Under the pieces are notes generated by a model. That model ran no database searches, was not told the DNA's origin, and saw only the letters and a list, made by a program, of their open reading frames with translations. Positions 8,920 to 18,345 of a DNA stretch of 59,773 bases are shown one piece after another; position 1 is the stretch's first letter, and every line of letters starts with the position of its first letter. This DNA is from Pseudomonadota bacterium (GTDB lineage: Bacteria; Pseudomonadota; Gammaproteobacteria; Steroidobacterales; Woeseiaceae), in the NCBI GenBank assembly GCA_022563505.1, contig JADFNG010000006.1, forward strand, positions 1-59,773. Reading direction: 5' to 3'. A program made the translations under genes and the position numbers.

Positions 8920-9001
8920 AAGGCCGATGCTCTATCCGGTTGAGCTACGGGCGCTTATCCAATTACCCAAAAACTTTCTTAGAACTTCCTTCCGACGTCC
9001 G

Positions 9002-9078
9002 TGGTCGGGGCAGAGAGATTCGAACTCCCGACCCTCTGCTCCCAAAGCAGATGCGCTACCAGGCTGCGCCATGCCCCG
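9002..9078 (-). tRNA. tRNA-Pro (anticodon TGG)
   Basis: The minus-strand cloverleaf has acceptor CGGGGCA/TGCCCCG, D arm GCGCAGCCTGGTAGCGC, anticodon stem-loop TCTGC-TTTGGGA-GCAGA with anticodon TGG, T arm CGGGAGTTCGAATCTCTC and encoded CCA. First gene of the minus-strand tRNA cluster. Confidence 0.96.
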
Positions 9079-9300
9079 ATTCCAGACTCCATTCCCACCT
9101 CGCCTGCACTAGAAATGCCCCTCAATCCAAGAAAATACGGGGCACCCAACGAGCAAGGTCGGGCGGGGGCACGATCATACGTACGCCCCACTAACAGGTC
9201 AATTTCAAAAAGCAGATTTCCTGGAACCACCGGCCCTTTAGGCTTGCCCGCAGCTTTGGTATTGTGCCCGCAATCGCGTCAACCGAATCCCGGAGTCGGA

Positions 9301-9873
9301 ATGAGAAAACCACTTTTGCTTTTGCTGCTGCTCCCGCTGTGGCAAGCGAGTATTGCGGACAGTGATGTCGCCAGTTTTTCGCGGGTCGCCATAGAGACCA
9401 CTGAGGGGACATTTATCATTGGCCTTAATGGCCGCCGAGCGCCCATCACGGTGAAAAACTTTCTCGGCCTGGTCAAATCCGGCTATTACGACGGCACCAT
9501 TTTTCACCGCGTTATTGCCGACTTTATGATCCAGGGCGGCGGCTTCAACCGTGATCTGGAGTCGAAAGAGCCTGACAGTACGATTATCAATGAATCCGGC
9601 AATGGTCTGACCAACCTGCGCGGTACCGTCGTGATGGCACGCCTGCAAGAACCTCACACCGCGATGGCACAATTCTTTGTAAATGTGATCGACAATCCCG
9701 GCCTGAATCCGCAGCCTGATCGTTGGGGATACACTGTTTTCGGCTATGTCCTTGAAGGCATGGACGTGGTGGACAAGATCTCGAACGTACGCTCGGGTCC
9801 GGGCGGCCAATTCCGCGCGGATGTACCGGTGGTGCCGGTCATCATCACGCGCGCGTACCCACTCGCCGATTAG
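9301..9873 (+). CDS. ppiA: Periplasmic peptidyl-prolyl cis-trans isomerase, cyclophilin type
   Basis: A 190-residue cyclophilin that isomerises prolyl bonds. The start at 9301 gives a signal peptide (MRKPLLLLLLLPLWQASIAD), so the enzyme should be exported; the open frame extends further upstream but runs through tRNA-Pro. The catalytic core FHRVIADFMIQGG contains the conserved Arg, with MAQFFVN and YTVFGYVLEGMDVVDKI following. CGGAGTCGG provides a ribosome-binding site. It is 26 nt upstream of lpxH and probably cotranscribed, the order ppi-lpxH being common in gammaproteobacteria. Confidence 0.92.
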   Translation: MRKPLLLLLLLPLWQASIADSDVASFSRVAIETTEGTFIIGLNGRRAPITVKNFLGLVKSGYYDGTIFHRVIADFMIQGGGFNRDLESKEPDSTIINESGNGLTNLRGTVVMARLQEPHTAMAQFFVNVIDNPGLNPQPDRWGYTVFGYVLEGMDVVDKISNVRSGPGGQFRADVPVVPVIITRAYPLAD

Positions 9874-9899
9874 GCAACAATGACAGTGGCATTGAGCTT

Positions 9900-10625
9900 G
9901 TGACAACCTTGTTTATTTCGGATCTGCACCTGCAAGCCGCGCGGCCGGAGATCGGTGAACAACTGATCGAATTCCTCAAAAAGGAAGCCCTGGGCGCCGA
10001 TGCGCTGTTTATCCTCGGTGACCTGTTCGAAACCTGGATTGGCGACGATGATCCCGATCCGTACCACGCGACCATACAGACGGCGCTGGGATCGGTCGTC
10101 AAGACCGGTACGCCGGTGTTTTTCATGCACGGCAACCGGGATTTCATGATTGGCAAGAAGTTCTCGGTAGAGACCGGTGTGCAACTGTTACCCGATCCAT
10201 TTGTTCTGGGCTTGTACGGCAAAGATGTGTTGCTGAGTCACGGTGATGCTTACTGCACGGATGACGTCGAGTACCAGGCGGTACGAAGCATGACACGGGA
10301 CCCTCAATGGCAGGCGATGATGCTGCAGAAATCACTCGCAGAAAGGCGCGCGTTTGCCGACCAGTCCCGCGCCGACAGCGAGGCTCATGGCGAAACGATC
10401 GATGCAGAAATATCAGACGTCAATGTCGCGGCGATCGAGGAGGCGATGCGCACGCACAACGTGCGCTTGATGGTGCACGGGCATACGCATCGTCCGGCGG
10501 TACACGCGCAAACGGTGAATGGCATGTCCGCCAAGCGCATTGTCCTGGGTGACTGGCATGAGCATGGCAGTGTGTTGCGCTGGGATCAACGGGGTCCGCA
10601 ATTGCGGACGCTGCTGCGATCTTAG
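9900..10625 (+). CDS. lpxH: UDP-2,3-diacylglucosamine diphosphatase
   Basis: A 241-residue metallophosphoesterase that converts UDP-2,3-diacylglucosamine to lipid X and UMP in lipid A synthesis, at the inner membrane face. All family motifs are present in order: DLHL (D8, H10), GDLFETWIGDDD, HGNRDFMIG, LSHGD and HGHTHRPA. Length is normal. The start is GTG at 9900. The product indicates an outer membrane with lipid A. Confidence 0.96.
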   Translation: MTTLFISDLHLQAARPEIGEQLIEFLKKEALGADALFILGDLFETWIGDDDPDPYHATIQTALGSVVKTGTPVFFMHGNRDFMIGKKFSVETGVQLLPDPFVLGLYGKDVLLSHGDAYCTDDVEYQAVRSMTRDPQWQAMMLQKSLAERRAFADQSRADSEAHGETIDAEISDVNVAAIEEAMRTHNVRLMVHGHTHRPAVHAQTVNGMSAKRIVLGDWHEHGSVLRWDQRGPQLRTLLRS

Positions 10626-10628
10626 GCC

Positions 10629-10718
10629 TGTCTGTCGCGTGTCAGGTCACGCTCCTACAAAAGCTGCCAATAGAAACTGTTGGAGCGTCTCCTGAGGCGC
10701 GACTGCGTTGGGCTTGAT
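10629..10718. repeat. REP-like repeat pair after lpxH
   Basis: GTCGCGTGTCAGGTCACGCTCCTAC is followed by AAAAGCTGCCAATAGAAACTG and then TTGGAGCGTCTCCTGAGGCGCGACT. It contains one arm of each type in the order opposite to copy 1. It separates the convergent genes lpxH and miaE. Confidence 0.8.
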
Positions 10719-10723
10719 AGCGG

Positions 10724-11347
10724 CTACATTGGCGGTCCGCTGTGAAAGCGAAATTGTTCGTCCGGCTCATTGATGAGTTGCGCTTCAGCGGCTTTGAGTT
10801 CTGCCAGTCGCGTCGCGTATTCCTGAGCACCCACGCCGCACTCTTTTTTCGCAAACGCCAGGTAGTTTTCGAAATGCCGCGCCTCTGATGCCAGCAGGCC
10901 CGCATAGAAACGGCCCAGTTTGTCGGGCAAGTGCGGTGCAAGTGTTGCGAATCGTTCGCAGGAGCGGGCTTCGATGAGTGCACCGATCAGGAGCAGGTCC
11001 AGCAATCGATGCGGTTCTTCGGGGCGCACGGCCGCGCGCAAAGCACCGGCGTACCGAGATGCACTCAAACGCGAAAAAGGGATTTCCATCTCGTCCATCA
11101 TCTTTCTGGCTTGCTCGAAATGCCGCAATTCCTCGCGTGCCAGACGTGACATGCCGGTGCACAGTGCCGTTCGCTCGGGATACCGGTAGATAAACGAAAG
11201 CGCCGTTGATGCCGCCTTCAATTCGCAATTGGCGTGATCCAGCAATAACTCCTGCAGCCGGCCACAAGCCTCCGCGACCCAGGCCGTCGGTGTCGGCGTG
11301 TCGAGAAATGCCGCGATTGCCGCCGGTGTCTCGACCTTTAGAACCAT
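10724..11347 (-). CDS. miaE: tRNA-(ms2io6A) hydroxylase
   Basis: A 207-residue diiron monooxygenase that hydroxylates the isopentenyl group of 2-methylthio-N6-isopentenyl-A37 in tRNAs reading U-initial codons. Family features are the ferritin-like helices with LAREELRHFEQAR (E-x2-H), LIEARSCERF and LASEARHFENYLAFA (second E-x2-H). Length and the N terminus PTPTAWVAEA fit MiaE. It overlaps the start-proximal end of the kinase gene by 10 nt (kinase stop at 11338), so the two form a translationally coupled pair, which is an unexpected partnership. Confidence 0.93.
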   Translation of the reverse strand: MVLKVETPAAIAAFLDTPTPTAWVAEACGRLQELLLDHANCELKAASTALSFIYRYPERTALCTGMSRLAREELRHFEQARKMMDEMEIPFSRLSASRYAGALRAAVRPEEPHRLLDLLLIGALIEARSCERFATLAPHLPDKLGRFYAGLLASEARHFENYLAFAKKECGVGAQEYATRLAELKAAEAQLINEPDEQFRFHSGPPM

Positions 11348-12549
11348 TCGGCGATCTCCGCTGCGCTCTGGAAGCGATCGGCCGGCTTCTTGGCCAGCAT
11401 CAAATTGATGAGCGCCTGGTAGCGGGCATGCGCCACCGGCAACACGGGCACGGGGGCATGCAGGTGTTTGTAGATGATGCCCATCGCATTGCTCGCCCGA
11501 AAGGGTTTCTGCCCGCTCAGCATTTCAAAAAAGATGATTCCAAGACTGTAAATGTCGCTGCGCTCATCCACCTCGTCAGCATGCCCCTGTTCCGGACTCA
11601 TGTAATACGGCGTACCGAATATCTCACCGCTGCCGGTGATCTCCTGCTCGAGACGCATGCGCTTGGCCAGGCCGAAATCGATCAGGGCGATCGTGCCATC
11701 TTCACGCAGCATGATATTGCCGGGCTTCAGGTCACGATGCAAAATTCCAACCGAATGAATCTTTGCCAGTGCGCTGGCAATCTGTTTAATGAAAGACACG
11801 GCGTCCGCTACCGTTATCCCGTGCTCTATGCGCCGTTTCAGATCACCGCCCGGCATGTACTCCATGGCAATGTGAGCATGATCGTCAGCAACGCCAAGCG
11901 CATGAATCTTGATGATATTCGGATGATCGAGGTCGGCAATCATCTCGTATTCCTGCAAGAATCGGTCGAACGTGCCGATGCTGTCAGCCACGTCCGGATC
12001 CTGGCGCAACACCTTGAGAACCATGCGGATTCTGGGGGATTCTTTTTCCACCAGATAGACGGCGGAGTGCTCGCCCGCCGACAGCTTGCGGATAAGACGG
12101 TAGCCTTTGATCAGCGGATAGATGCCGGTGCGCATGTCACCCACGAACAGCGAATCCGTGGTGGCAACCCGGCGCCGCGCACGCAGAATATCGCTCAACA
12201 GGATCATGAGGGCATCGTGCCCAATTTTCTTGCGTCGCATGTAGCCATCCGCACCGATCTTAGCGACCCGCTCTGCCTGCTCGCGCCCACCGGAGCCGAA
12301 ATAGATCACTCCAGGGAAAGCGGGTGTTTTGACAAACAGCTTGAGCGTGTGCAAACCATCACGGTCTCCCTGCTCGTCGCCAAGCAGCACGAGATCATTG
12401 CCGGCACCGGAAAATTCATCCGGCAGGTTGCCGGACGTGATGGGATCGTAGACCGAAATAATGGCATCATGCCAATGCGCAGTGACGTGATGCATGAGCA
12501 GCGTCCTGAATGCCGCCTGCCCGTCAATGATCATGACTTTGATGCGCAT
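11338..12549 (-). CDS. Receiver-like domain fused to a Ser/Thr protein kinase
   Basis: A 403-residue cytoplasmic protein. Residues 1-130 look like a response-regulator receiver (KVMIIDG, FPGVIYFGS, ADGYMRRKK), but the usual phospho-Asp position after DLVLL is Gly57, with Asp58 next to it, so phosphorylation is doubtful. Residues 145-403 are a Hanks-type kinase: glycine loop LSAGEHSAVY, Lys179 in VLKVL, HRDLKPGN (271-278), DFG (291-293), APE-like SPEQ. All catalytic residues are present, so it should be active. No membrane segment or sensor PASTA repeats. It overlaps miaE by 10 nt and follows purF by 32 nt. Substrate unknown. Confidence 0.85.
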   Translation of the reverse strand: MRIKVMIIDGQAAFRTLLMHHVTAHWHDAIISVYDPITSGNLPDEFSGAGNDLVLLGDEQGDRDGLHTLKLFVKTPAFPGVIYFGSGGREQAERVAKIGADGYMRRKKIGHDALMILLSDILRARRRVATTDSLFVGDMRTGIYPLIKGYRLIRKLSAGEHSAVYLVEKESPRIRMVLKVLRQDPDVADSIGTFDRFLQEYEMIADLDHPNIIKIHALGVADDHAHIAMEYMPGGDLKRRIEHGITVADAVSFIKQIASALAKIHSVGILHRDLKPGNIMLREDGTIALIDFGLAKRMRLEQEITGSGEIFGTPYYMSPEQGHADEVDERSDIYSLGIIFFEMLSGQKPFRASNAMGIIYKHLHAPVPVLPVAHARYQALINLMLAKKPADRFQSAAEIAEWF

Positions 12550-12581
12550 GCTAATTTGAACGGGCGAAGAAAACCCGCCGG

Positions 12582-14114
12582 TTATATGGCGATTGCCGCT
12601 GGACCAGACTCGGTGGACAGGTCGTCGTCCGCATGTTGATTCGATTCACGGCTGGCTTTGGCCTGATCATTGCGCCTGGATTCGAGGACACGAAGATATT
12701 CTTCTGTAACGTCATTCGTCACATACTCGCCCGAAAAGCAGGACGTATCAAATTCACGCGTATCGGAATTGTTGTGGCGAACCGAGCGAATCAAGCCGTT
12801 AAGGTCCTGATAAATCAGTCGATCAGCGCCGATGAGCACGCGAATCTCCTCCACCGTGCGGCCACTTGCGATCAGTTCACTGGCCGCAGGCATGTCAATT
12901 CCGTACACATTCGGGTAACGCACCGGCGGCGCCGCCGAGGCGAAATAGACTTTTCTTGCACCGGCCTCGCGGGCCAGCTTGATGATCTGCCGCGAAGTCG
13001 TGCCACGCACAATCGAATCGTCCACCAACAAAACATTCTTGCCGCGAAACTCGAGCGCAATCGCATTCAGCTTGCGGCGCACCGATTTTGCGCGCTCTTC
13101 CTGCCCGGGCATGATGAACGTCCGGCCGATGTAACGATTCTTGATGAATCCTTCGCGATACTTCACACCCAGATGATGCGCAACCTGCACCGCCGCCGTG
13201 CGGCTGGTGTCGGGAATGGGAATAACAACATCGACGTCATGATCGGGCCATTCACGAACGATTTGCCCGGCCAGCTGTTCGCCCATGCGCAGGCGTGCCT
13301 TGTAAACGGACAAGTTGTCAATAATCGAATCCGGTCGCGCGAAATAGACAAACTCAAAAATACACGGTGAATGGCGCGTCTCCCCTGCATACTCCTGACT
13401 GTGCAGGACGCCGTTGTTTTCAATGAACACGGTCTCGCCGGGTTGCACGTCGCGCATGATCTTGAATTGCAAAATGTCGAGCGCCACGCTCTCGGACGCG
13501 ACCATGTATTCATCGCCTGCGTCCGTGCTGCGTATTCCCATGATCAACGGTCGAATACCATTGGGATCCCGGAACGCAACGATGCCGTGTCCGATGATCA
13601 TTGCGACGACCGCGTAGCCCCCGGAACAGCGTTGGTGAACCGCCGCCACCGCGCCAAACACCTGCCTGGGTGTCGGTTTTCCATTGGCGCGCGTATGCAG
13701 TTCGTGGGCGAAAACATTCAACAATACTTCGGAATCGGAGTGGGTGCTCAGATGGCGCCGATCCTGCACCGTGAGGTGCTCAGCAAGCTCTTCGTAATTG
13801 GTCAGATTGCCATTGTGCGCCAGGCAAATCCCATACGGCGAATTGACGTAAAACGGCTGTGCTTCGGCTGATTGCGCGCCCCCGGCAGTCGGGTAACGCA
13901 CATGTCCCATGCCGACATTGCCCTCGAGACGCAACATATGACGCTGATGGAAAACATCGCGGACAAGTCCATTGCCTTTGCGCACATGCAAGCCCTGCTC
14001 GTTCCACGTGACGATTCCGGCAGCATCCTGGCCACGATGCTGCAGCACAGTGAGGGTATCATAGAGCGCCTGGTTGACCGCTTGGTGAGCAACAATTCCG
14101 ACCACGCCGCACAT
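12582..14114 (-). CDS. purF: Amidophosphoribosyltransferase
   Basis: A 510-residue first enzyme of purine synthesis, converting PRPP and glutamine to 5-phosphoribosylamine. Met1 is followed by the nucleophile Cys2 (MCGVVGIVA) of the N-terminal Ntn glutaminase. The glutaminase has HVRYPTAGG and [10 protein letters not shown], and the phosphoribosyltransferase half has the PRPP loop [14 protein letters not shown]. Full length. It follows cvpA by 3 nt, the classic cvpA-purF pairing. Confidence 0.98.
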   Translation of the reverse strand: MCGVVGIVAHQAVNQALYDTLTVLQHRGQDAAGIVTWNEQGLHVRKGNGLVRDVFHQRHMLRLEGNVGMGHVRYPTAGGAQSAEAQPFYVNSPYGICLAHNGNLTNYEELAEHLTVQDRRHLSTHSDSEVLLNVFAHELHTRANGKPTPRQVFGAVAAVHQRCSGGYAVVAMIIGHGIVAFRDPNGIRPLIMGIRSTDAGDEYMVASESVALDILQFKIMRDVQPGETVFIENNGVLHSQEYAGETRHSPCIFEFVYFARPDSIIDNLSVYKARLRMGEQLAGQIVREWPDHDVDVVIPIPDTSRTAAVQVAHHLGVKYREGFIKNRYIGRTFIMPGQEERAKSVRRKLNAIALEFRGKNVLLVDDSIVRGTTSRQIIKLAREAGARKVYFASAAPPVRYPNVYGIDMPAASELIASGRTVEEIRVLIGADRLIYQDLNGLIRSVRHNNSDTREFDTSCFSGEYVTNDVTEEYLRVLESRRNDQAKASRESNQHADDDLSTESGPAAIAI

Positions 14115-14117
14115 GCG

Positions 14118-14663
14118 CTAGTAATCCAGTACCGCAATATCAGGCAAGGGTAAATTGATCGGCGGTGTCGTCTCAAGACCGGGCCGTATCAACTCCAGTC
14201 CTTTGGGCGCCATAACGCGCAACCAGTCGGCCACAAACTCCGCATACGGCATGAGCACCGAGTCTTCCCACCATCGATGGTCATCGAAATCTGCGTATTG
14301 CCCACCGATTACGACCACGGCGACCAGCAAAGCACCACGGCCCAGGCCGAAAATCATGCCCAGCACCCGATCCGTACCACTGAGCACGGACAAGCGAACC
14401 AGTTTTGCTATCGCCCAACTCAACAAGCCGCCGAGCATCAGGACGACGATAAAGAGCAGTATGCGCCCAAACCACAACTGCAGCTCGGGTGAACTCAGCC
14501 AGCTGTCGCTCAGCGTGCCCGCCTCTGCGCCGAAATGAAAGGCGGTCCAGACGGCCGCCAGTAACGATGCGACGGACAGCGCCTCTTTCACCAGGCCGCG
14601 AACGAAGCCGACGCCGACCGATATCATGACCACGACGGCAATCGCTATGTCGACGACGGGCAT
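14118..14663 (-). CDS. cvpA: CvpA family inner-membrane protein
   Basis: About 181 residues with four hydrophobic segments (start MPVVDIAIAVVVMISVGVGFVRGLVKE). CvpA is needed for colicin V production in E. coli and is widely linked to envelope integrity. The start at 14663 is chosen because the frame upstream (to 14750) overlaps the dedD C terminus and adds an unlike, arginine-rich stretch. It overlaps nothing else and is 3 nt from purF. Confidence 0.92.
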   Translation of the reverse strand: MPVVDIAIAVVVMISVGVGFVRGLVKEALSVASLLAAVWTAFHFGAEAGTLSDSWLSSPELQLWFGRILLFIVVLMLGGLLSWAIAKLVRLSVLSGTDRVLGMIFGLGRGALLVAVVVIGGQYADFDDHRWWEDSVLMPYAEFVADWLRVMAPKGLELIRPGLETTPPINLPLPDIAVLDY

Positions 14664-14694
14664 CAGACCGGCACCCTGCCTGGAAAAACGCGGC

Positions 14695-15276
14695 TCATGG
14701 ATGCGGCACGACCTGGCCCTTATAGTCGGCCCGGTGCAGTTGCGCCGCAATGGATTCGGCGCTGGGGCGATCTTTCTGCGGCCCTATGCGCACCCGGTGG
14801 AACTCACCGGACGACGTCTCATGCTGACTGAGAAACGCTGCAAAACCTTTCTTGCGCAGATCGCTCGCCAGTCGCTCGGCGTTCGCCTTGCTGGAAAAAC
14901 TGCCCATTTGTACGACCCACATTCCCGTCGCCGATGCGCTGGACGGTTTGACCGTCGACTGCGGCTGGCTCGCGGGAAGTTTAGCCGTTGCCCCGGCGGT
15001 GCTTGCTGTCAGTGCAGGCTGCTGCTTCACTACCTTTGGCAATGGCGCGGCCTGTACTTTCGCCGTGGTCGCCTGCGGCTCGGGTTTGCTTCGGTCGCGA
15101 GTAAGCACAATCGTCTGCTGTCGGGTAACCTGGTCACCCTGTCCGGGCAACGCCACCAGTTTACGGGTCATCCCGGTGTCGGTCGAAGGACCGTCAAGAA
15201 AGACCGGCACGATCAGTACCGCAAAAATCACCAGAACTGTGGCACCAATAATGCGTTCTTTAAGAGCTCGATCCAT
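14695..15276 (-). CDS. dedD: SPOR-domain cell-division protein DedD
   Basis: A 193-residue bitopic protein: a short cytoplasmic N terminus, one membrane segment (ERIIGATVLVIFAVLIVPVFL), a Pro/Ala/Gln-rich linker (about 65-115), then a SPOR domain (about 118-190; WVVQMGSFSSKANAERL). SPOR domains bind denuded septal peptidoglycan. Position between folC and cvpA is the conserved one for dedD. Confidence 0.93.
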   Translation of the reverse strand: MDRALKERIIGATVLVIFAVLIVPVFLDGPSTDTGMTRKLVALPGQGDQVTRQQTIVLTRDRSKPEPQATTAKVQAAPLPKVVKQQPALTASTAGATAKLPASQPQSTVKPSSASATGMWVVQMGSFSSKANAERLASDLRKKGFAAFLSQHETSSGEFHRVRIGPQKDRPSAESIAAQLHRADYKGQVVPHP

Positions 15277-15356
15277 AACCTGTTATACAGTCGCCAGCCT
15301 GAATTTATCGAGGTAATTTGTGCGACCAGGTCGCGGCGCGAGTATAACAACGTACG

Positions 15357-16649
15357 CTATCTCGCGCATCGAAAATCATCCAGCCAGCGAAGCGCCGGTC
15401 CAACCGTATGAAAAGATCCCGTGACCAGGATCAAGTCGGCCCCGGTCGCTGCGTCCTGAGCGGACACCAGCGCCGCCACCACCGAGCCGGCAATCAGGCA
15501 CGGCTTCCCCGTACGCTGTACAACCTGCCCGGCGATATCGTCCGCAGGCAGCGCATTTGCTGCGTCCGCAGTGCATGCGATCCAGCGATGCACGACGGGC
15601 TCAAGCTCCCGGATCATTGCGTCCAGGTCTTTGCCGGCCAGTACGCCAATGACCGTGATCACCCGATCGAAATCGCGCAACGCGGCAACGAACGCGGACA
15701 AGGCGCGCGCACTGTCCGCATTGTGCGCAACGTCGACGACGAATGCATTGCCGGCGACGCAAATTCGCTGCAGTCGGCCAGGCAGCGCAAGCGCCGCCAT
15801 CGCCTGGTTTATCGTCTGCGCCTGCAGAATGTTGCTGAGCCCGAGTGACTCGATGAGCGCCAGGACAGCAGCGGCGTTCTGCAGTTGGTGCTGACCCTCA
15901 AGCGAGGGTCTTGCCAGCCCGTCAATGGTCCGGCCCCGTCCCGTCCAACGCCACTCTTGATCGCCTGTGTCAGCGAACTGGAAATCACGCCCTGCCACGA
16001 TCAACTCAGCACCGGTCTGCTGCGCTGCGCTTGCAATCGCCTCCGGCAGCGTGGCCGAACCGAATACGACCGGCGTATCGGCACGCATGATGCCCGCTTT
16101 CTCCACAGCGATGGATTCGACATCGTCGCCGAGCCAGTCGCAATGATCGAGCGTTACATTGGTAATCAGGCATGCATCAGGTTCAACGGCGTTAACGGCA
16201 TCAAGGCGACCGCCAAGGCCTACTTCAAGAATGACGTTATCGGCTCGCGCCTTGTCGAAAATGACCAGCGCCGCCAATGTGCCAAACTCAAAATAGGTCA
16301 GCGCTACGTCATTACGAACGCTCTCAACGCGTTCAAATGCCGTGACAATTTCCTGGTCGGTAACCGCCTTGCCGTTGACTCGAATGCGCTCATTAAACAC
16401 ATGCAAATGCGGCGATGTGTAGCTGGCAACGCTCTCCCCCGAAGCGGCCAACAGGGCTTCCAGCATGACAACCGAGGATCCCTTGCCATTGGTTCCGGCG
16501 ACAGTGATAACGCGTGCCGCACGGCGAAGATTCAGCCGCACAAGAACCTTTCTGATGCGCTCAAGCCCGAGGTCTATTGCATGCGGGGAAAGCGTTTCCA
16601 ACCAGCCAAGCCAGTCGTCCAGACCGTCAAGTAAAACTGGCCGGCTCAT
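15357..16649 (-). CDS. folC: Bifunctional folylpolyglutamate / dihydrofolate synthase
   Basis: A 430-residue Mur-ligase-like enzyme that adds glutamate to dihydropteroate and folates. P-loop VAGTNGKGSSV (about 48-58), the omega-loop region SPHLHVFNERIRVNG, LEVGLGGRLDAVN and NVTLDHCDWLG are typical. The C-terminal ligand domain has VVDVAHNADSARAL. Length is normal. It is 18 nt downstream of accD. Confidence 0.96.
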   Translation of the reverse strand: MSRPVLLDGLDDWLGWLETLSPHAIDLGLERIRKVLVRLNLRRAARVITVAGTNGKGSSVVMLEALLAASGESVASYTSPHLHVFNERIRVNGKAVTDQEIVTAFERVESVRNDVALTYFEFGTLAALVIFDKARADNVILEVGLGGRLDAVNAVEPDACLITNVTLDHCDWLGDDVESIAVEKAGIMRADTPVVFGSATLPEAIASAAQQTGAELIVAGRDFQFADTGDQEWRWTGRGRTIDGLARPSLEGQHQLQNAAAVLALIESLGLSNILQAQTINQAMAALALPGRLQRICVAGNAFVVDVAHNADSARALSAFVAALRDFDRVITVIGVLAGKDLDAMIRELEPVVHRWIACTADAANALPADDIAGQVVQRTGKPCLIAGSVVAALVSAQDAATGADLILVTGSFHTVGPALRWLDDFRCAR

Positions 16650-16667
16650 AGCAACCCATGCTGCCGC

Positions 16668-17531
16668 TTACGCAGAGGGCTTCGGACGGTGGTCGAATTT
16701 CGCGAGCACATCGGCCACTTCTTCACGCATCTTGCGGCGATCGATGATCATATCGATCGCACCGTGATCCAGCAAAAACTCGCTGCGCTGAAAACCTGGC
16801 GGCAACTTCTGGCCAACCGTCTGCTCGATCACGCGTGGGCCGGCAAAGCCGATCAGCGCTCTCGGCTCTGCAATGTTGACGTCACCCAGCATCGCCAGAC
16901 TGGCAGAGACACCTCCCGTCGTCGGATCCGTCAACACCGAAATGAACGGGATTTTCAGATTGCCCAGCATCGCGAGAGCGGCCGACGTCTTGGCCATTTG
17001 CAGCAGTGAAAACAGCGCTTCCTGCATGCGCGCCCCGCCGCTGGCCGAAAACAAAATCAGCGGAATCTTGTGCTCCGCACAATAACGTACTGCCCGGGCA
17101 AATCGCTCGCCGACAACGGAGCCCATGGAGCCGCCCATGAAGCCGAACTCGAACGCACAAACAACCACCGGCTGGCCCAGCAACGTGCCGCTGCAGGCAA
17201 CCAATGCATCCTTTTCACCGGTCTTCTTCTGCGCCAGTGAAATACGCTCGCGGTATTTCTTGCTGTCCTTGAAACGCAATGGATCCAGCGGCTCCAGATT
17301 CCCGGCTATCTCCTCCTGCGAATCCGGATCGAGAAAATAACCGAGTCGCGTGCGCGCACCAATGCGCATGTGATAGTCGCATTTCGGACAGACATTGAGA
17401 TTACGCTCAAGCTCGGTGCGGTACAGTTGCGCATCGCACTTCGTGCATTTTATCCAGACACCCTCGGGCACCGAGCGCAGGCGCTTTTCGGTGCTGATCC
17501 TCGAGGGCATTAATTTTTCAAACCAGCTCAT
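16668..17531 (-). CDS. accD: Acetyl-CoA carboxylase carboxyltransferase subunit beta
   Basis: A 287-residue subunit that, with AccA, moves the carboxyl group from biotin to acetyl-CoA to make malonyl-CoA. The N-terminal zinc ribbon has CTKC (30-33) and CPKC (about 49-52). The carboxyltransferase core contains [18 protein letters not shown] and the acyl-CoA and oxyanion segment [16 protein letters not shown]. It lies 9 nt downstream of truA, as in the E. coli truA-dedA-accD-folC region. Confidence 0.98.
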   Translation of the reverse strand: MSWFEKLMPSRISTEKRLRSVPEGVWIKCTKCDAQLYRTELERNLNVCPKCDYHMRIGARTRLGYFLDPDSQEEIAGNLEPLDPLRFKDSKKYRERISLAQKKTGEKDALVACSGTLLGQPVVVCAFEFGFMGGSMGSVVGERFARAVRYCAEHKIPLILFSASGGARMQEALFSLLQMAKTSAALAMLGNLKIPFISVLTDPTTGGVSASLAMLGDVNIAEPRALIGFAGPRVIEQTVGQKLPPGFQRSEFLLDHGAIDMIIDRRKMREEVADVLAKFDHRPKPSA

Positions 17532-17540
17532 AGGATCGCA

Positions 17541-18320
17541 TCATAAACGAAAACTGCGGAATGGGGGGCCGGGGATTTCGAACCTGGCGGGATAGTCGAC
17601 TTGCACCAGCGTCAGCCCCTGCGCGGGTGCGGCAATGCCTCCTGCGGACCTGTCACGGCCTTCCAGTACTGTCTGGATCCACTCTGCCGGGCGTTCGCCG
17701 CTGCCGACGGCGACCAGTGTTCCCGTGATGTTTCGCACCATGTGTTGCAGGAACGCATTTGCGGTGACGGTGATGCTCAGCCAGTCGTCGTGTCGTTTTA
17801 TGTCCAGGCAGGTCATGTTGCGTATCGGCGTCGATGCCTGGCAACCGGCCGCGCGAAAAGCGGAGAAGTCATGCTTGCCTAACAGGTGATTCGCGCCTGT
17901 CTGCATGCGTTTTTCATCCAGCGGCTCGTGTACGCACCAGGCGCGATGGCGGCAAAGGGCGGAGCGTATGCGGCTGTTCAGAATCAGGTAGCGATAGGTT
18001 CTTGCGGTTGCCGAGTAGCGGGCGTTGAAGACGTCGTGCACTACTTTTGCCCAGCACACGTTGATGTCGTCGGCCAGGAAGCTGTTCGCACCGAGGATCC
18101 AGTTTTGCTCCGTGCGCGCAGAATCCGTATCAAAATGAATGACTTGCCCGCTGGCATGTACGCCCGTATCCGTTCTTCCTGAACAGACAACGGCAACGCG
18201 GTGGTTGGCAACCTCGCTTACGGCCTGCTCCACGAGTTCCTGCACGCCCGTGCCGTTTTTCTGGCGTTGCCAGCCGTTGTAGGCGGTACCGTCATACTCT
18301 ATGCCCAGAGCAATGCGCAT
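17541..18320 (-). CDS. truA: tRNA pseudouridine synthase A
   Basis: A 259-residue enzyme that makes pseudouridine at positions 38-40 of many tRNA anticodon arms. The start MRIALGIEYDGTAYNGWQRQ and the catalytic Asp in GRTDTGVHASGQVIHFD are diagnostic. SFLQHMVRNITGTL forms part of the active site. It is separated from fimV upstream by a very stable REP hairpin (18349-18419). Confidence 0.97.
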   Translation of the reverse strand: MRIALGIEYDGTAYNGWQRQKNGTGVQELVEQAVSEVANHRVAVVCSGRTDTGVHASGQVIHFDTDSARTEQNWILGANSFLADDINVCWAKVVHDVFNARYSATARTYRYLILNSRIRSALCRHRAWCVHEPLDEKRMQTGANHLLGKHDFSAFRAAGCQASTPIRNMTCLDIKRHDDWLSITVTANAFLQHMVRNITGTLVAVGSGERPAEWIQTVLEGRDRSAGGIAAPAQGLTLVQVDYPARFEIPGPPFRSFRL

Positions 18321-18345
18321 GCTTAGCAGGAATGCCGATGTATTC

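Larger units (their letters stand above)
8232..8954 (-). tRNA. tRNA-Arg (anticodon TCT) split by a group I intron
   Basis: The 5' exon is 8954-8920 (35 nt) and the 3' exon 8273-8232 (42 nt, including CCA). Joined, they give a perfect tRNA: acceptor GCGCCCG/CGGGCGC, D stem GCTC/GAGC, anticodon stem TCGGC/GCCGA, loop CTTCTAA, T stem GCAGG/CCTGC. The loop gives anticodon TCT (decodes AGA/AGG), and the sequence resembles E. coli tRNA-Arg(UCU). The intron falls between positions 34 and 35 of the anticodon, the same site as the well-known tRNA-Leu(UAA) group I intron. It lies between tRNA-Pro and tRNA-His in the cluster. No uninterrupted tRNA-Arg(TCT) is seen in this window. Confidence 0.92.

Noticed and set aside
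11206-12639. 477-residue open frame opposite the receiver-kinase
   Set aside because: Lies wholly opposite conserved kinase motifs and the purF end; its composition is that of an antisense frame.
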